From: Panulirus ornatus
Lineage: Eukaryota > Arthropoda > Malacostraca > Decapoda > Palinuridae
Assembly: GCF_036320965.1 (NCBI RefSeq)
Contig: NC_092236.1
Coordinates: 21,200,518-21,264,517 of the forward strand
Reading direction: 5' to 3'
DNA: 64,000 nt
Below, in pieces: positions 46,196 to 59,539 of this stretch. Made by a program: the position numbers and the translations under genes. Under the pieces are notes generated by a model. The model made no database searches, was not told where the DNA came from, and saw nothing but the letters and a program-made list of their open reading frames with translations. Every line of letters starts with the position of its first letter. The stretch's first letter is position 1.

Positions 46196-46480
46196 TTTCA
46201 TTCCTAGAGGGATCTTATATTCGCCCTAGTATATGACACTGGTTTTTCGTCCACCTCTCTATTAGCTAGAGTGGAATCAAATGCCTTGTCTCATTAATTC
46301 CTCTGACATCACCGGTTCTCAACCATCTCATTCTGTACGACGCGTTGTTGCTGCTCTTTCCCTATTCAACAAGTATCATCTCATTCACTGGGGCATGTTT
46401 GGCCCGTGCCATATTCGTCACTATGGTAAAAATCTATGCACGACAACTTTGAATATCATATCAAAGCTTTAAACGCGTTT

Positions 46481-47288
46481 TAAACTTGTGATACTCTATA
46501 TAGACGATGGTTCCTCGGGGTCGGGTTCGAAGGTCGACACTGTGTGGTGGTGCTGTGAAATCCTACGATGCTAATTACAATCAGAGGCATAGATACTTTT
46601 AGTTACATGTAATCCAGTTACTACTACTTCTGATATAATTTTGAATTCAATTGCGGGAGATGATCTAGGTCTCTGAAAGGCTTGCGAAAGCTGGAGTATT
46701 AATGTCTACCTACGGCAAAGATATCCATTAGTTTTGCGTAAGGATGACGACATTTTATATGCAAATACTGTATCTCATATGACGTCAAAGAACTTGGCTG
46801 GACGAATGAGTCTATCAAGATGTGTAAGTCTGTACATAAAGAGGACTACAGCCCTCCCAATCTCCCAGGCCACGGCAGGGGCTCTCGCTCCTACTTGGGC
46901 GCTCTCTCCTTCACCCCAAGTCAAGTACACCTAAGCATGTAAATACCTGGTGTGTATTACCTACCCACCCATATATCTGAACGCACCAAACTCTTTTCAT
47001 CCAGGCACCATAATAACTTAGAAGGAATCGTCTTGAGTACATTTTAATCTACTTACATTTTATGATATAGTTGTATTATTCGCCAGCAGATGGTGGATAT
47101 CTGTAAAGTTTCTGGACCTGTTTCATGTTCTAAGTCTTCCTTAGCTGCCGAGCCTTCTTCGGTTACACGTCCACAGTCGCTGTTATACTGAACGAAGTAT
47201 TCACTCTGTGAGGAAGTGACAACGTACCATATGTTACAATATGACAGATGAACGGTGGTACATGTAGATGAATGGAAAAGAAAAAGAA

Positions 47289-47290
<2 letters not shown>
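46481..47290. other. Unassigned stretch
   Basis: Nothing identifiable. Confidence 0.4.

Positions 47291-47372
<82 letters not shown>
47291..47372. repeat. (AT)n microsatellite
   Basis: Perfect AT run of about 41 units. Confidence 0.98.
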
Positions 47373-47374
<2 letters not shown>

Positions 47375-49555
47375 CATGTGGAACTAGATATGCTATGATA
47401 GAATTAGGTAACACTGATCAGAGGTAAATTTGACCTGGGTATATCAGACACACTAAATACTTATCACCACGATTAGATATGGCACACGGACGAGCCAGCA
47501 CGTAATACTATGTCTTCAGGTATTGGGTCCAGTCGTTAAGTATTCTAAGGTCTTTAGAAGGAGTGACTATCACTTTTCTCTAAGTCTTTGAAGTAGTGTC
47601 ACCAGGGCTTACGACTATTGGCCCATATCATGTAAGTCCTAACGTTAAAAGAATTCAAAAAATCTCAGACAAGGTTAAAAAAATCTTACATGTATAGATT
47701 GGAATTCTTGTCACCACACTTCACTGTGGTTTAAGGAAAAGAGCTTAACATACTCAATTAACTACACCTCATTATAAAGGTTTTTCATTATTAAGAATCG
47801 TCAAAATCGCGAGAGTTAGTGATACGTTTATGACAGCGACCAAGCTGAAATCCCGAATATTAAAAGTACAGGCCTTTGAATATACAGTACAACTTGAATT
47901 ACATCCTATATTAATTTAGATTAAAAGTTAAAGCCTTGCTTTTGTAGGACAAACCTCTCTAACAAATCTTCTCCAATTCACTGAACAAAAAAAGGGACAT
48001 ACTCTAAAAACTACAAATTAAAGCCTTTAGGTTTTCGACAAAGTCATTGAGATTGAGATTACGCTCGAAATAACCTACTTGTGGTCCGATGAACGAGTGA
48101 CGGAACATAAAGTGCCCATACAATGACTCGCCATGATATCGGCAAAACTTGCATTGAACACCAGATCGCGTCCTGGTTTTACTATACAAGAAACTGTAAG
48201 TGCTCCCCTGACCCCTCAGTAGAATCCTGATATCATGTGTGTTCACAATAAACATATGACACATATTACGGAGTTCCCGTGTGTCACTGTGGTTGTCTGC
48301 ACACGACATTTTGTCGTGTCCGACATTCCTACCAGAAACCTACTCATATTTAGGAGTTCACGTGCGTTGCTGCTGCTGTTGCATGCACACGATATTTTGT
48401 CATATCAGAATTTCATAACATCAGTGACCCAGAAATGAGACGACGGAACGGTAGAGCCGTTTACCAGGTGAAGCAGTTTGGTCTGGTTGTGAGGAGCAGC
48501 ACCGTGGCAGAAATCATGGATTTGTCTCTGTTCTTATACATGTTAGTCTACTGAGCTATTCTGAGTCTCTTATTGATCAAACAGGTCGTTAAGGTTGTAA
48601 AGAAATTATGCTGTCCTGTAAATATTGCAAAATTAACTGATCAATCTACTGTCTGCTGAGCATCCAGTTGTTTCTTAAGATCTCCAATCAGCAGGTTTGA
48701 AGTTTATCTGACAAAGATTCTTCCAACCATTCCCTGTTTCAGTATGATCGGAGTATGTACATAAACAGCTGTATCGGTCCAGTTTAAACTTTTTTTTCCG
48801 GAGGAGATTGCAGTAACGTGATTTTATATGGTAGAAATCAAATTATATCTATACACTTCTGAATGTTATTTTGTACCTCCTGGTCTTTTACGATGATTCT
48901 CGTGCTTCAGTATTTGTATCTGAGGTTATTTAATAAAGTCTAAAACGAAGAAAAAATAATTAAGTTGTCAGTTATGACAATCCCAACATTTTCAGGCTCT
49001 GACAATTCATTCCTCATATACATCCCTTTCGACACAAGGTAAGGCAGTGTTTTTGCTTCGTTTGTTTTCAGCAACTACCACTGTCCACAGTGACACGGTC
49101 AATCTTCTAAATGAGGAGGTTACATGTACAGCGCTTGGATCTAATTGAACTGGAATTCTCTCTTCTCACCCCTGTCTCCTCTGGTTTAGGCCTGCTTCCA
49201 GATTTCATTGGGTCAGTGATCAAAGATGATCGTCCAATACAGCCTATACAACTTTTCTGGAGTAACACAATCTTTTCACTGAAAGGTTGGTCGGACGGAG
49301 GTAGGCATGTGTATATCTCACAAATGTTAGTTCTTTTTTCAGTCAAAGATACTTAAGAATTCGATGAATCTCATTTGATATATCATGTATAGATTTGTAT
49401 TTAGAATAAACATATATAAACCAGATGAAAACGGAAAATACTTCAGGGAATACCGAGTTTTGAGCTTCGTTTAATTCTACGTAAATGGCAGGATGAAATT
49501 CCTCCCCCACCCAACCCTTGACCAAATCCTAGATTTGCAAATAGATCAAGCTAAA
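47373..49555. other. Unassigned AT-rich stretch
   Basis: Contains only a weak ~82-bp tandem duplication at 48271-48420 (gagttc(c/a)cgtg...tgcacacga(c/t)attttgtc). No gene supported. Confidence 0.45.
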
Positions 49556-49559
49556 CGCT

Positions 49560-50520
49560 GCTATGTAGTGACGCTTTAACATCATCGACTTTGACGATAG
49601 ACTGGGAATATCTTGAAAAAGAAAATGGATAGTACTCAAACTTGAGAAAGGTGATTTACAGAAAATTGAGAAATGAAGGTTGTCAAAGTATCTCTTGATA
49701 ATCAGGTCTGAGAAAAATAAGTTCGAGATCAGAAATCCTTATCAATAACTTCTAAAATCCAGAGAGCATGACGAATCAGAATGGAAGGCCACACTCAAAG
49801 ACAAATGTAAACCCTTACAAAATGATCTTGACAAATTTTGCCAGTGGTCAGAGATATGACGAGTGAAATTTGTTGTGGAGAAATTCTAAGTAACACACAT
49901 CAGTAATACACGTAGGATTACAAGAGCTTGGGAAATCCCTGCCACCAGTGGCTGAAGAGAAGGGTCTCAGGGTCCTTATAGTAACGACCTGAGAGAAGCA
50001 GAACAATGCTGAAACGCGAGTAATAACACATGTAATGACAGCCAAAATTGTCACACACACAAGTCCAGACAGAGTGTGCACTTTATACAATGCATTAGCT
50101 AAGTCCACACCTAGAATGTGCATTGTATTTCGTACTTTGGATTACTAGAAAGGCGAAGGTAAGTTTGAGAAAAAATCAGAATTGAGCTAACAGGGTTATG
50201 AAACCAGCAATGCGAGGAGGGTCACAGAGAACTTGTTTTTCTTTCTTAGAAAAAGACTAAGAGGCAGTCATATGTTGGTTTTTACGTTTTTGAAGAAAAT
50301 TGGCAAAAATCAGTACGGAAGATGTCTCAACTGCAAGATCATCAGGTAACCAGATATAAGGGCATAAAAACCGCAGGGAAAAGACCCAACTCAGAAGTAG
50401 GGAAAAGTTAACTCTCTAACAGAGTGATCGAATACTGGAACGAGTTACGCCAACACGTAAAGGCAGTTCAAACATTCATAAATGATAAGAAAATCACTTA
50501 GAAGAAATCATGAACGGTAA
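49560..50520 (+). mobile_element. Old LINE fossil (RT C-terminal region)
   Basis: Frames recall EEKGLRVLIVTT (RT motif EKDLGV..., ~49965), RVCTLYNALAKSTPRMCIVF (~50075-50135) and FFLRKRLRGSHMLVF, the usual order of a LINE post-RT region. Heavily decayed. Confidence 0.5.
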
Positions 50521-50679
50521 GTAGATAAAAAAGAAATAAGCTTCTCAGAAACAGGTAAGAAACTTTTAAGTAAATAACCTCGTTATGGACCAACAGGTCT
50601 CCTATTACCTTATTCCCCAAGTTACGCCTATAATTAGATTTTCCTTCCTCTGTACTTTGACCTGATCGATCTTTTTTTT

Positions 50680-51262
50680 TTATGTTGAAGGCTCCAGTCA
50701 CGGCAATAGTCCACATCCGGGCCTTAACTAAAATATATAGAGAATTATGAAACAGAAAAGGAAAAGACAAGGAAAAATATTTACGAGTTTTTGAGTTTGA
50801 AATACCTATCTTTTGAAATGTGTCAGAGCATACTTACTGGGAAAGACATAAGGCAGAGTTCCAAAGCCTCGTGTAGGGAAAGAAGCAGGAATCAAAACGG
50901 CAGCTTGCCGAGTGTTGCGCGGTCTCCTAGTGGTGGAGGCACACAAGCAGCCAGCTCTCGGGAGCAAAGATCAAAATACTACCTATAAAAGAGGGAAAGT
51001 GAACTAACATTACGGTGTCGGGGTACGGGGTCAAGTTTGAAAATTAGCCTGGGACAGTTTATAAAACGGGACGCTTTCGACTGTCAAGTAAGAATGCAGA
51101 GCTAGAACCATCCCAAATGTGAGAGCAGTACTTCATACAAGGACGAATCAATACCTTGTATAAACTGAGCAATTGTTCGTAAGAGAAGATGTTTCGACAT
51201 CTAAACAGGGCATCCAGTCTCTTAGAGGCAGACTTAGTTATTCCTGGAATGTGGATTTCCAA
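50680..51262 (-). mobile_element. Jockey-like LINE 3' fragment
   Basis: Minus strand: KSASKRLDALFRCRNIFSYE, MKYCSHIWDGSSSAFLLDS, then the degenerate end and the 3' terminal block gactggagccttcaac followed by A-rich sequence at 50680-50690. Confidence 0.8.
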
Positions 51263-51289
51263 GAATAGTAGATGTTACAGTAATACCAA

Positions 51290-52080
51290 GTATGTTCATT
51301 GTGTCAAGAGGTGGAATTACAGAGCCGTCAATCTATGGCTAACTCTCCATATGATTCACCCGCTCTTCTCTGTACCTTATTCTCTTGTACTTTTACTCTG
51401 GATTAGGTGTAGCAATCGTTTATGGTTACCAAACCTCCTTTGGTATTTCCGCCTCTTTGGCTTTGAATGTAGAGTTTTCATTCCAGTTAACTCATTGCAG
51501 CAGCTACTGATGAACCAACATCCTCTTATTCTATCAACACTGGTGTCCCTAAGGGTTCTGTCGTACCGCCTAAGCTGTTTCTTTTTCCTTAGACAGAGAA
51601 TTCAGTTCCACATCCTCCAACTCACTGTCTTTCCTCTCCTCTCTTTAATAATTGTTCAATTTTATGCATTGTGTAATTTTTCTCTTCATTCGGACCTTTG
51701 CAGTATCTCTGAATGGAGATACAATAACTGGTCGAGTTCAATTGTGTAAAACAATGTCAGCCTGTGTATCTTTGTATGTCTCATTTGCTTCCTTCTCTAA
51801 AATTTCAAAACGAAACAATTCGACGCTGCAATAATATAAGCGTGCTCCGCAGAATCATAATCAGTTCTCTATCGTGGAAACTCCAAATAGTGGATTTTAC
51901 AAGGTCTGCTTCCCAAAAGCCGAGGATATTGTATAAATGCCGTAATTTGATACTGTTGCTTTTCTCAGAATTCACGAAGCCTGCTTGATCCAGGCCATGC
52001 ATTATAAACAGTTTGCCAACAACACTGTCTCTCATCTGTTAAGAGTCTTCAAATATCAACCAGCTAAGTCGATCTCATTC
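51290..52080 (+). mobile_element. Jockey-like LINE fossil, opposite orientation
   Basis: Reads SINTGVPKGSVVPPKLFLF (~51527-51590), ISEWRYNNW (~51705-51735) and RSASQKPRILYKCRNLILL (~51900-51955). Head-to-head with the previous fragment. Confidence 0.75.
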
Positions 52081-52792
52081 GTCTTCACGCCTTAGATTTC
52101 TGCATACAGTTATACTGTACTAGCGTTATTTAGTGATTCAGTTATAGTGGCTGTGCCTCCTGTATGAGCGGAGGATGGCCCACAGACAAAGCGGGTGGGT
52201 GACCCGCAGTTTTCCACGTGCAAGGAAAAGTTGCATGAGCGGCAGAGGCAGCTCGCACTCGGTCATTATGCTTGTGTTCCACTGACAGGTTTGCCGTGAG
52301 CGAGGATCTTGGCCTCACTCAGACTGACCCTCCGTGCAGAACCTGGTCAACTATCATGGGGGCCGGACCCCGCCGCTTGAATTACGTTCTTGTCACAACC
52401 TGTGTCACGTGACACAAGCACCGCTGTGGTGCCGTCGCTGAATCCCGATGCCGGAGGAGATCCCAGTAATGGCTGAAGAGAAGTGTGAGGACCAGTGTGT
52501 TTACAGCCTCCTGAGAGGTGACAAAACAGGGATTAGGGATGAGTCTGTATGCCCCCTTCTGTACCTCTTCTAGTTACCCCTGTGGCCTGGTGAATAGGGA
52601 GGAAGACTAGGCGAGGAAGTTTAAGGCAAATCTGGGGAGGAATTGATGTTTTGCAGATGTTTTTGAGTTTTCAGGTGAAGGGAGTTCAAGTGTTTTGGGC
52701 TCACAAAAAAGGTAAAGACGTTATCTGGAGGATTTGACGAAGTGCTTAATTCATCTCTCTAAACTGTTTCTAAGCTTGGTGAACTGAAGAAC

Positions 52793-52794
<2 letters not shown>
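52081..52794. other. Unassigned stretch
   Basis: Nothing identifiable. Confidence 0.4.

Positions 52795-52875
<81 letters not shown>
52795..52875. repeat. (GA)n microsatellite
   Basis: Perfect GA run. Confidence 0.98.
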
Positions 52876-52877
<2 letters not shown>

Positions 52878-53010
52878 CGGACCTGGTGAGAGAATGTGGG
52901 GGAAGAAGGGTTGGAAGTGAGGCTGATTTGCATGACTACGGTCTTGGTGTGGTTGATGACGCGGTTGGCAGAGGTCCAGCTCTGGAGGCTGTTAAAGTTG
53001 TTTTGGAAGG

Positions 53011-53097
53011 TTACGTAGTCGGGAGAGATTGTTGTCGGGTTACGTAGTCGGGAGAGATTGTTGTCGGGTTACGTAGTCGGAGGAGCTTGTTGTAAAG
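53011..53097 (+). repeat. 29-bp tandem triplication
   Basis: ttacgtagtcgggagagatt + gttgtcggg repeated three times (starts at 53011, 53040, 53069), the third copy diverged. Confidence 0.93.
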
Positions 53098-55149
53098 TCG
53101 TGGACGTACATCGAGAAGGTGCCCGAACTGGCCACTATTAAGAGGACAGGAAGACACTCAAGGACGCCTTCGGAAAATGTATGACCTGACGGTACCTGAG
53201 GAAATCTGCAAGCTGTGAAGCGATACTTCTCCGCATTTACTGTTAAAGGTCTTGTTGACTGGTGTGTTATGGCTGACTGAGTCGAAAGCTTTGGTGAAGT
53301 CAATGGACGTAGGATGGAGCCACTAATATTTTGTGTCTATCCAGGTTGTGACAGATGAAGACTAGGAAGCTAACGAGACACTGGGTTAAACAGGAGGTCT
53401 TCATATCACCAAACTGCTAAGGATTAGTGGAACTCACAGCCTCTGTCGAAGCTCAGTTTCACGTATTAAGCTAGTGATCGAGGTAATGAAAATTAATCGC
53501 ACCATACCGTGTTGTGGGCATGGTGACTTCAGTTTGGGGAAGACATACGAAGTTTCCCACTCAGTGGGGCATCATCTACCTGTCGTGACTGTTAGATTGT
53601 AATGAATTTCAGATGAAAATATCTTCCTATAATACAGATATGTTGCTGAATGTTTTATGTGTTACAACACACATGAGATAAGACATCGCGTGTTAGGTAA
53701 TACATACCCAAGGTTAGCTGTACGTCTCTTACGTGAGGCATAGGACAAAGTTCATCAATAAACTGACGTTAAAAATTTCAACTAAGCTGTTTATCTTCTT
53801 TATCACACAAAATACATAAAGTACATTGGGTTTACACTGATGTCTTAACGTTATTATAACAGTGATGCGTCCAGTATGTAGAACGAGATATGTGTCAACA
53901 AACATGAACAGATGAAAGCCAGTGTACGTTCTTTCGTGCTGATTTTGTATTTCGTTCTTCATACTTCGAACTCAAACATATGGATGTGCTTTGTGATTTT
54001 TCATTTCATCATCACAACTCAAAATATGAAAATATCTTCTAAAAGAACATCATAAAGAAAATTGGAAATGAATGCAGAAGAACGGTTAGTTAGGTAAATC
54101 ATGAATATTTGAAAATGACGATATTACACAAAACGATCGTCTAAATCTACAAAAGGAAGAATACTGGGGCTGCTCTTCTATTACGTACGGGAGCTTCACT
54201 TTCTTTGTGTAGGTTCTAGACCGGATCAATACTTCATTGGTTAATAATGAAGCATCTTGCCTGAGTTGGAGGATCTATTATTCTCATACCTTTCTTCCTT
54301 TTCCTTACAATATTTACATTCTCGTACTCCCAGGAGAAAGCTAGCAAACATTAATCTTTTATTTCTTTAAATTCCCCGTTCTTTCAAACAGCTAATTATG
54401 ATATTTCTCATCGCATCGTCCACCCATCTACGCAATTCAACCCTGCAAGAAATGGTACAACACTTATTGCTAATAACAAGATACTTGAAAGTCTGACACC
54501 GTATCCACTTTTTGCTATTAGTCGGTAAAGTTACTATGTGAAAGAATGTTAGTTTATGTAATGAACCAACTGTGTCACAATTATTTATGAGTATCAACCC
54601 ACTGGGGTCTGACAAAGACCCTCTGCGACCTCTCTAATCTTTTTTGCGCTACCGCTCACAGGGATGCACAGTAAACTCACCCCAAAAAGCAACACGAGAA
54701 AAGAAAAAAAAAAGAAATTCCCTCAAATGATGGTAAGAATTTTGTAAGTTCTCTGGTAGGGTTCCGCTCTGTGCCTCCTGCCCCCCATAAAACATGCCGG
54801 AAACGCTTGATAAACTTTTGCTGCTTTTTATTGAGAGATTTGGGCAAGGGGAACGTATCCTTGAGCACATAGGGCGTCCTCTCTAACAGATGTTTAGTAA
54901 CAAACTTTATTATGTAGCCACCCAATGACACGTAAACAAAAGAGAACTTTCTTGTTCTTCTAATGGGTTTCGACTCTAGTTGGAGGGAGGGATAAAAACA
55001 TGCTAACTGACTCTCGAGGTCTAATGCACTATTATCCACAAAAGTCCTCATAGTTCATGTGTACCTGATGATTCCTTCATTATCAATATATATAAGTGAT
55101 GACGTGTCGGGAAAAGCTGAATAAAGAAACCTTTAAAATTACATAAACC
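53098..55149. other. Unassigned stretch
   Basis: No gene or repeat supported. Poly(A)-rich block near 54700. Confidence 0.4.
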
Positions 55150-55493
55150 CTCCAAAATCGACGACCTTCAGACACTTCAAAAACTCCATTTCCAGCACAT
55201 CCACCCTCCTGCGCACAACTCTATCCATAGCCCACGCCTCGCAGCCATACAACATTGTTGGAACCACTATTCCTTCAAACATACACCAGCTTCTGCAGTT
55301 TCTCACATGAATCAGCCACCAGCGCTGTATCATCAGCGAACAACAACTGACTCACTTCCCAAGCTCTCTCATCCACAACAGACTTCATACTTGCCCCTCT
55401 TTCCAAAACTCTTGCATTCACCTCCCTAACAACCCCATCCATAAACAAATTAAACAACCATGGAGACATCACACACCCCTGCAGCAAACCTAC

Positions 55494-55495
<2 letters not shown>
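55150..55495 (-). mobile_element. LINE-R fragment with internal deletion
   Basis: Minus strand runs from [18 protein letters not shown] through [20 protein letters not shown], then jumps directly to [20 protein letters not shown]. About 300 bp of the intervening region are missing compared with the other copies. Confidence 0.85.

Positions 55496-55592
<97 letters not shown>
55496..55592. repeat. (AT)n(T)n tract
   Basis: AT run then poly(T), leading into the 3' terminus of the next minus-strand LINE-R copy. Confidence 0.98.
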
Positions 55593-55777
55593 ATACTTTG
55601 TCGCTGTCTCCCGCGTTTGCGAGGTAGCGCAAGGAAACAGACGAAAGAAATGGCCCAACCCACCCCCATACACATGTATATACATACGTCCACACACGCA
55701 AATACACATACCTACACAGCTTTCCATGGCTTACCCCAGACGCTTCACATGCCTTGATTCAATCCACTGACAGCACG

Positions 55778-56287
55778 TCAACCCCTGTATACCACATCGC
55801 TCCAATTCACTCTATTCCTTGCCCTCCTTTCACCCTCCTGCATGTTCAGGCCTCGATCACTCAAAATCTTTTTCACTCCATCTTTCCACCTCCAATTTGG
55901 TCTCCCTCTTCTCCTTGTTCCCTCCACCTCCGACACATATATCCTCTTGGTCAATCTTTCCTCACTCATCCTCTCCATGTGCCCAAACCACTTCAAAACA
56001 CCCTCTTCTGCTCTCTCAACCACGCTCTTTTTATTTCCACACATCTCTCTTACCCTTACGTTACTCACTCGATCAAACCACCTCACACCACACATTGTCC
56101 TCAAACATCTCATTTCCAGCACATCCATCCTCCTGCGCACAACTCTATCCATAGCCCACGCCTCGCAACCATAGAACATTGTTGGAACCACTATTCCTTC
56201 ATACATACCCATTTTTGCTTTCCGAGATAATGTTCTCGACTTCCACACATTCTTCAAGGCTCCCAGTATTTTCGCCCCCTCCCCCAC
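55778..56287 (-). pseudogene. LINE-R post-RT C-terminal region, downstream open segment
   Basis: 169 codons from [18 protein letters not shown] through [34 protein letters not shown] and [18 protein letters not shown] to DVVYRG. Almost identical to the intron 11 copy at 35550. Confidence 0.87.
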
Positions 56288-57666
56288 CCTATGATCACTT
56301 CCGCTTCCATGGTTCCATCCGCTGCCAGATCCACTCCCAGATATCTAAAACACTTCACTTCCTCCAGTTTTTCTCCATTCAAACTCACCTCCCAATTGAC
56401 TTGACCCTCAACCCTACTGTACCTAATAACCTTGCTCTTATTCACATTTACTCTTAACTTTCTTCTTCCACACACTTTACCAAACTCAGTCACCAGCTTC
56501 TGCAGTTTCTCACATGAATCAGCCACCAGCGCTGTATCATCAGCGAACAACAACTGACTCACTTCCCAAGCTCTCTCATCCCCAACAGACTTCATACTTG
56601 CCCCTCTTTCCAAAACTCTTGCATTTACCTCCCTAACAACCCCATCCATAAACAAATTAAACAACCATGGAGACATCACACACCCCTGCCGCAAACCTAC
56701 ATTCACTGAGAACCAATCACTTTCCTCTCTTCCTACACGTACACATGCCTTACATCCTCGATAAAAACTTTTCACTGCTTCTAACAACTTTCCTCCCACA
56801 CCATATATTCTTAATACCTTCCACAGAGCATCTCTATCAACTCTATCATATGCCTTCTCCAGATCCATAAATGCTACATACATATCCATTTGCTTTTCTA
56901 AGTATTTCTCACATACATTCTTCAAAGCAAACACCTGATCCACACATCCTCTACCACTTCTGAAACCACACTGCTCTTCCCCAATCTGATGCTCTGTACA
57001 TGCCTTCACCCTCTCAATCAACAACCTCCCATATAATTTACCAGGAATACTCAACAAACTTATACCTCTGTAATTTGAGCACTCACTCTTATCCCCTTTG
57101 CCTTTGTACAGTGGCACTATGCACGCATTCCGCCAATCCTCAGGCACCTCACCATGAGTCATACATACATCAAATAACCTTACCAACCAGTCAACAATAC
57201 AGTCACCCCCTTTTTTAATAGATTCCACTGCAATACCATCCAAACCTGCTGTCTTGCCGGCTTTCATCTTCCGCAAAGCTTTCACTACCTCTTCTCTGTT
57301 TACCAAATCATTTTCCCTAACCCTCTCACTTTGCACACCACCTCGACCAAAACACCCTATATCTGCCACTCTATCATCAAACACATTCAACAAACCTTCA
57401 AAATACTCACTCCATCTCCTTCTCACATCACCACTACTTGTTATCACCTCCCCATTTGCGCCCTTCACTGAAGTTCCCATTTGCTCCCTTGTCTTACGCA
57501 CTTTATTTACCTCCTTCCAGAACATCTTTTTATTCTCCCTAAAATTTAATGATATTCTCTCACCCCAACTCTCATTTGCCCTTTTTTTCACCTCTTGCAC
57601 CTTTCTCTTGACCTCCTGTCTCTTTCTTTTATACATCTCCCACTCAATTGCATTTTTTCCCTGCAA
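56254..57666 (-). pseudogene. LINE-R reverse transcriptase, upstream open segment
   Basis: 470 codons: basic linker, then RT motifs [100 protein letters not shown] and [19 protein letters not shown]. The frame is lost directly after by a 1-base deletion. The region around FADD is intact here, whereas the copy at 14168 is broken there. Inactive because of the frameshift and 5' truncation. Confidence 0.88.
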
Positions 57667-57689
57667 AAATCGTCCAAAGATGGCCGTGT

Positions 57690-59530
57690 AGCCCGTGCTG
57701 TATTAACTCATATAAATAACATGCGACAACGAACCACTCATATTGTTTGAATTTTGTTAAGACTAACCTCCTAAAAAAGGTTTATGTTGGATGCGAACAG
57801 TGCTCAGTGCGGCCAAACCCTCGTCTAAATCTATCAAAAGTTTGGCAAGTGCTGTGGTAACTGCACTGATCTTGGACATACTACGGAGGAGCGCACGCCA
57901 GCATTCGAAAAATGTGTTAACTGTGAAAAAACTATTTTGACGCATGACTCCAGTGTTTCTGATGGCATCATCAGAATGAAATCTGGTGAGTTAATACACC
58001 AGTAACATTCCATGCAGAAATGCTAGGAAGGTGGTACGGCCGTCGCTTGTCACACCATGATCTAGTACTTCCTATAAACATAGGTGGTGAATGATAGACC
58101 CTTGATGTACGTTCACCACTGGAATACAACTATGGAACAGGACCAGGCACCTTCCATAACGTCACACTAGACATTTATTCTGAAACTCTTTCGTATTTAC
58201 ATGTTGCTGATGCTCCCCTGCCTTACCCTGTTACTGACACAAGACCTCGAACAAAAATGAGAAACGGGACAAATTCCACATGACTCTCCCGAACAGATGT
58301 GACAAACAACCCACTATACCTTCTCGCATGTCATTGTACCGGTCGCCCCTCACAGGAGGGGCTCCGTCAGCAAGTCGACTTCCCTTGCGTCAGTAGCTTC
58401 AGATGATTATATGGAGACGCCGCCACCGGCACTAAACGATAGGTCGTCCATATCTTACCATTTGTTCGCCATACTGTCTGGCGACACTGCACTTGATAAT
58501 GAAAAGCTGAGTTTATTAGGCAATTAGCATCCAGAGTAAATAGAAGAGTTTAATATTCGTCACTATCAGTGGGTCGCTTAAGACTGATGGTAGAAGAAAT
58601 TAAATGTTCAGTATATATCATTTATAGTAGTGCGACTCGTCTAAGTTTCTCCAGTCTCGCTCACACATTCATCTGGGGCATATTTTTCGATATCCTGGTG
58701 CGTAACCACCTTCTGATCTGGCTTTCTTATTGGTACGTTATCAAGACTCCCATATCCACCAAAATTTGATTTTAAGAAAGTAAATTGGAAAGGGTCTCTC
58801 GAAGTTCGCCAAGTTAAAAACGCTTGTAGGAGACAGTAACACCAAAGCTCGACGTCTAAAGAGTTCATATCTTAAAGCAGCCGAGGTCTCAAGCGCGATT
58901 AGCTCAAAGCACTGAGCTCCATGGTGGACGCCAGATTGCCGACAGGTGAACGCAATAGGAGGTACAGGAGTATCAGTAAACCAGCAAGCAACGGTTCACA
59001 CAAGGACGGCCAGAAAGGGCCTCCTGGTGGAGCTACGTCTCCAGTGTTGGTAACAGTATTCCTCTTGGAAAGGTGGGGGTTTGCGATTAACAGAATGGAA
59101 AGAAAACACAAGATCGCTCACATTTCGTCTGCACCATAGGGGTTCAGAACAAACGATAATCCTGTGGAAATGGCCCGTATTTTCGCACGGGTTTTGTTTC
59201 ACAATGCTAGTTTAGTAGACTATGACCATCGACTTTCAGAACACAAGAACAGACATGAACAACAAAGCATCAACTTTTCGGAGAATTCCACCCTAGAAGA
59301 AACCTCCTTTTGCAACAAATTCATACAAAGGCAACATCCCTGGCCTGTCATGGGTCACACAAGGTTGTCATCTTGATGATGGCAACCTTATCAAACACTG
59401 TTTAGTGAGATGTGCGTCTCAATGATTTCCAAACTCATGACGCTTTGCGCCCTCATACTTGTACCCAATAATAGAATCACTTTGTAAATTCTCCATTAAT
59501 TTCGTCCGATTGGGCTGGCTAGTTGTCTGT
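57690..59530. other. Unassigned stretch
   Basis: No gene or known element supported on either strand. Confidence 0.4.
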
Positions 59531-59539
59531 GTTTGGTCA

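Larger units (their letters stand above)
44840..46480 (+). mobile_element. Jockey-like LINE fossil interrupted by a SINE and AT tract
   Basis: The left part (44840-45955) reads SLTDKTNHFATYF, FESLTNSHFLKHLVSHS and KATDRVWLKSLLSK, all Jockey RT signatures. Sequence resembling its downstream part resumes after 46200. The AT tract 45961-46017 and a minus-strand SINE lie in between. Confidence 0.75.
55576..57678 (-). mobile_element. LINE-R long copy (RT and C-terminal region)
   Basis: Minus strand with the complete 3' tail including the hairpin (55609-55628 on plus). Coding is open apart from one frameshift near 56297 (tatgatcacttccg where the sister copy has tatgatccacttccg). 5'-truncated in the linker before RT, so it has no endonuclease. 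Confidence 0.92.
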
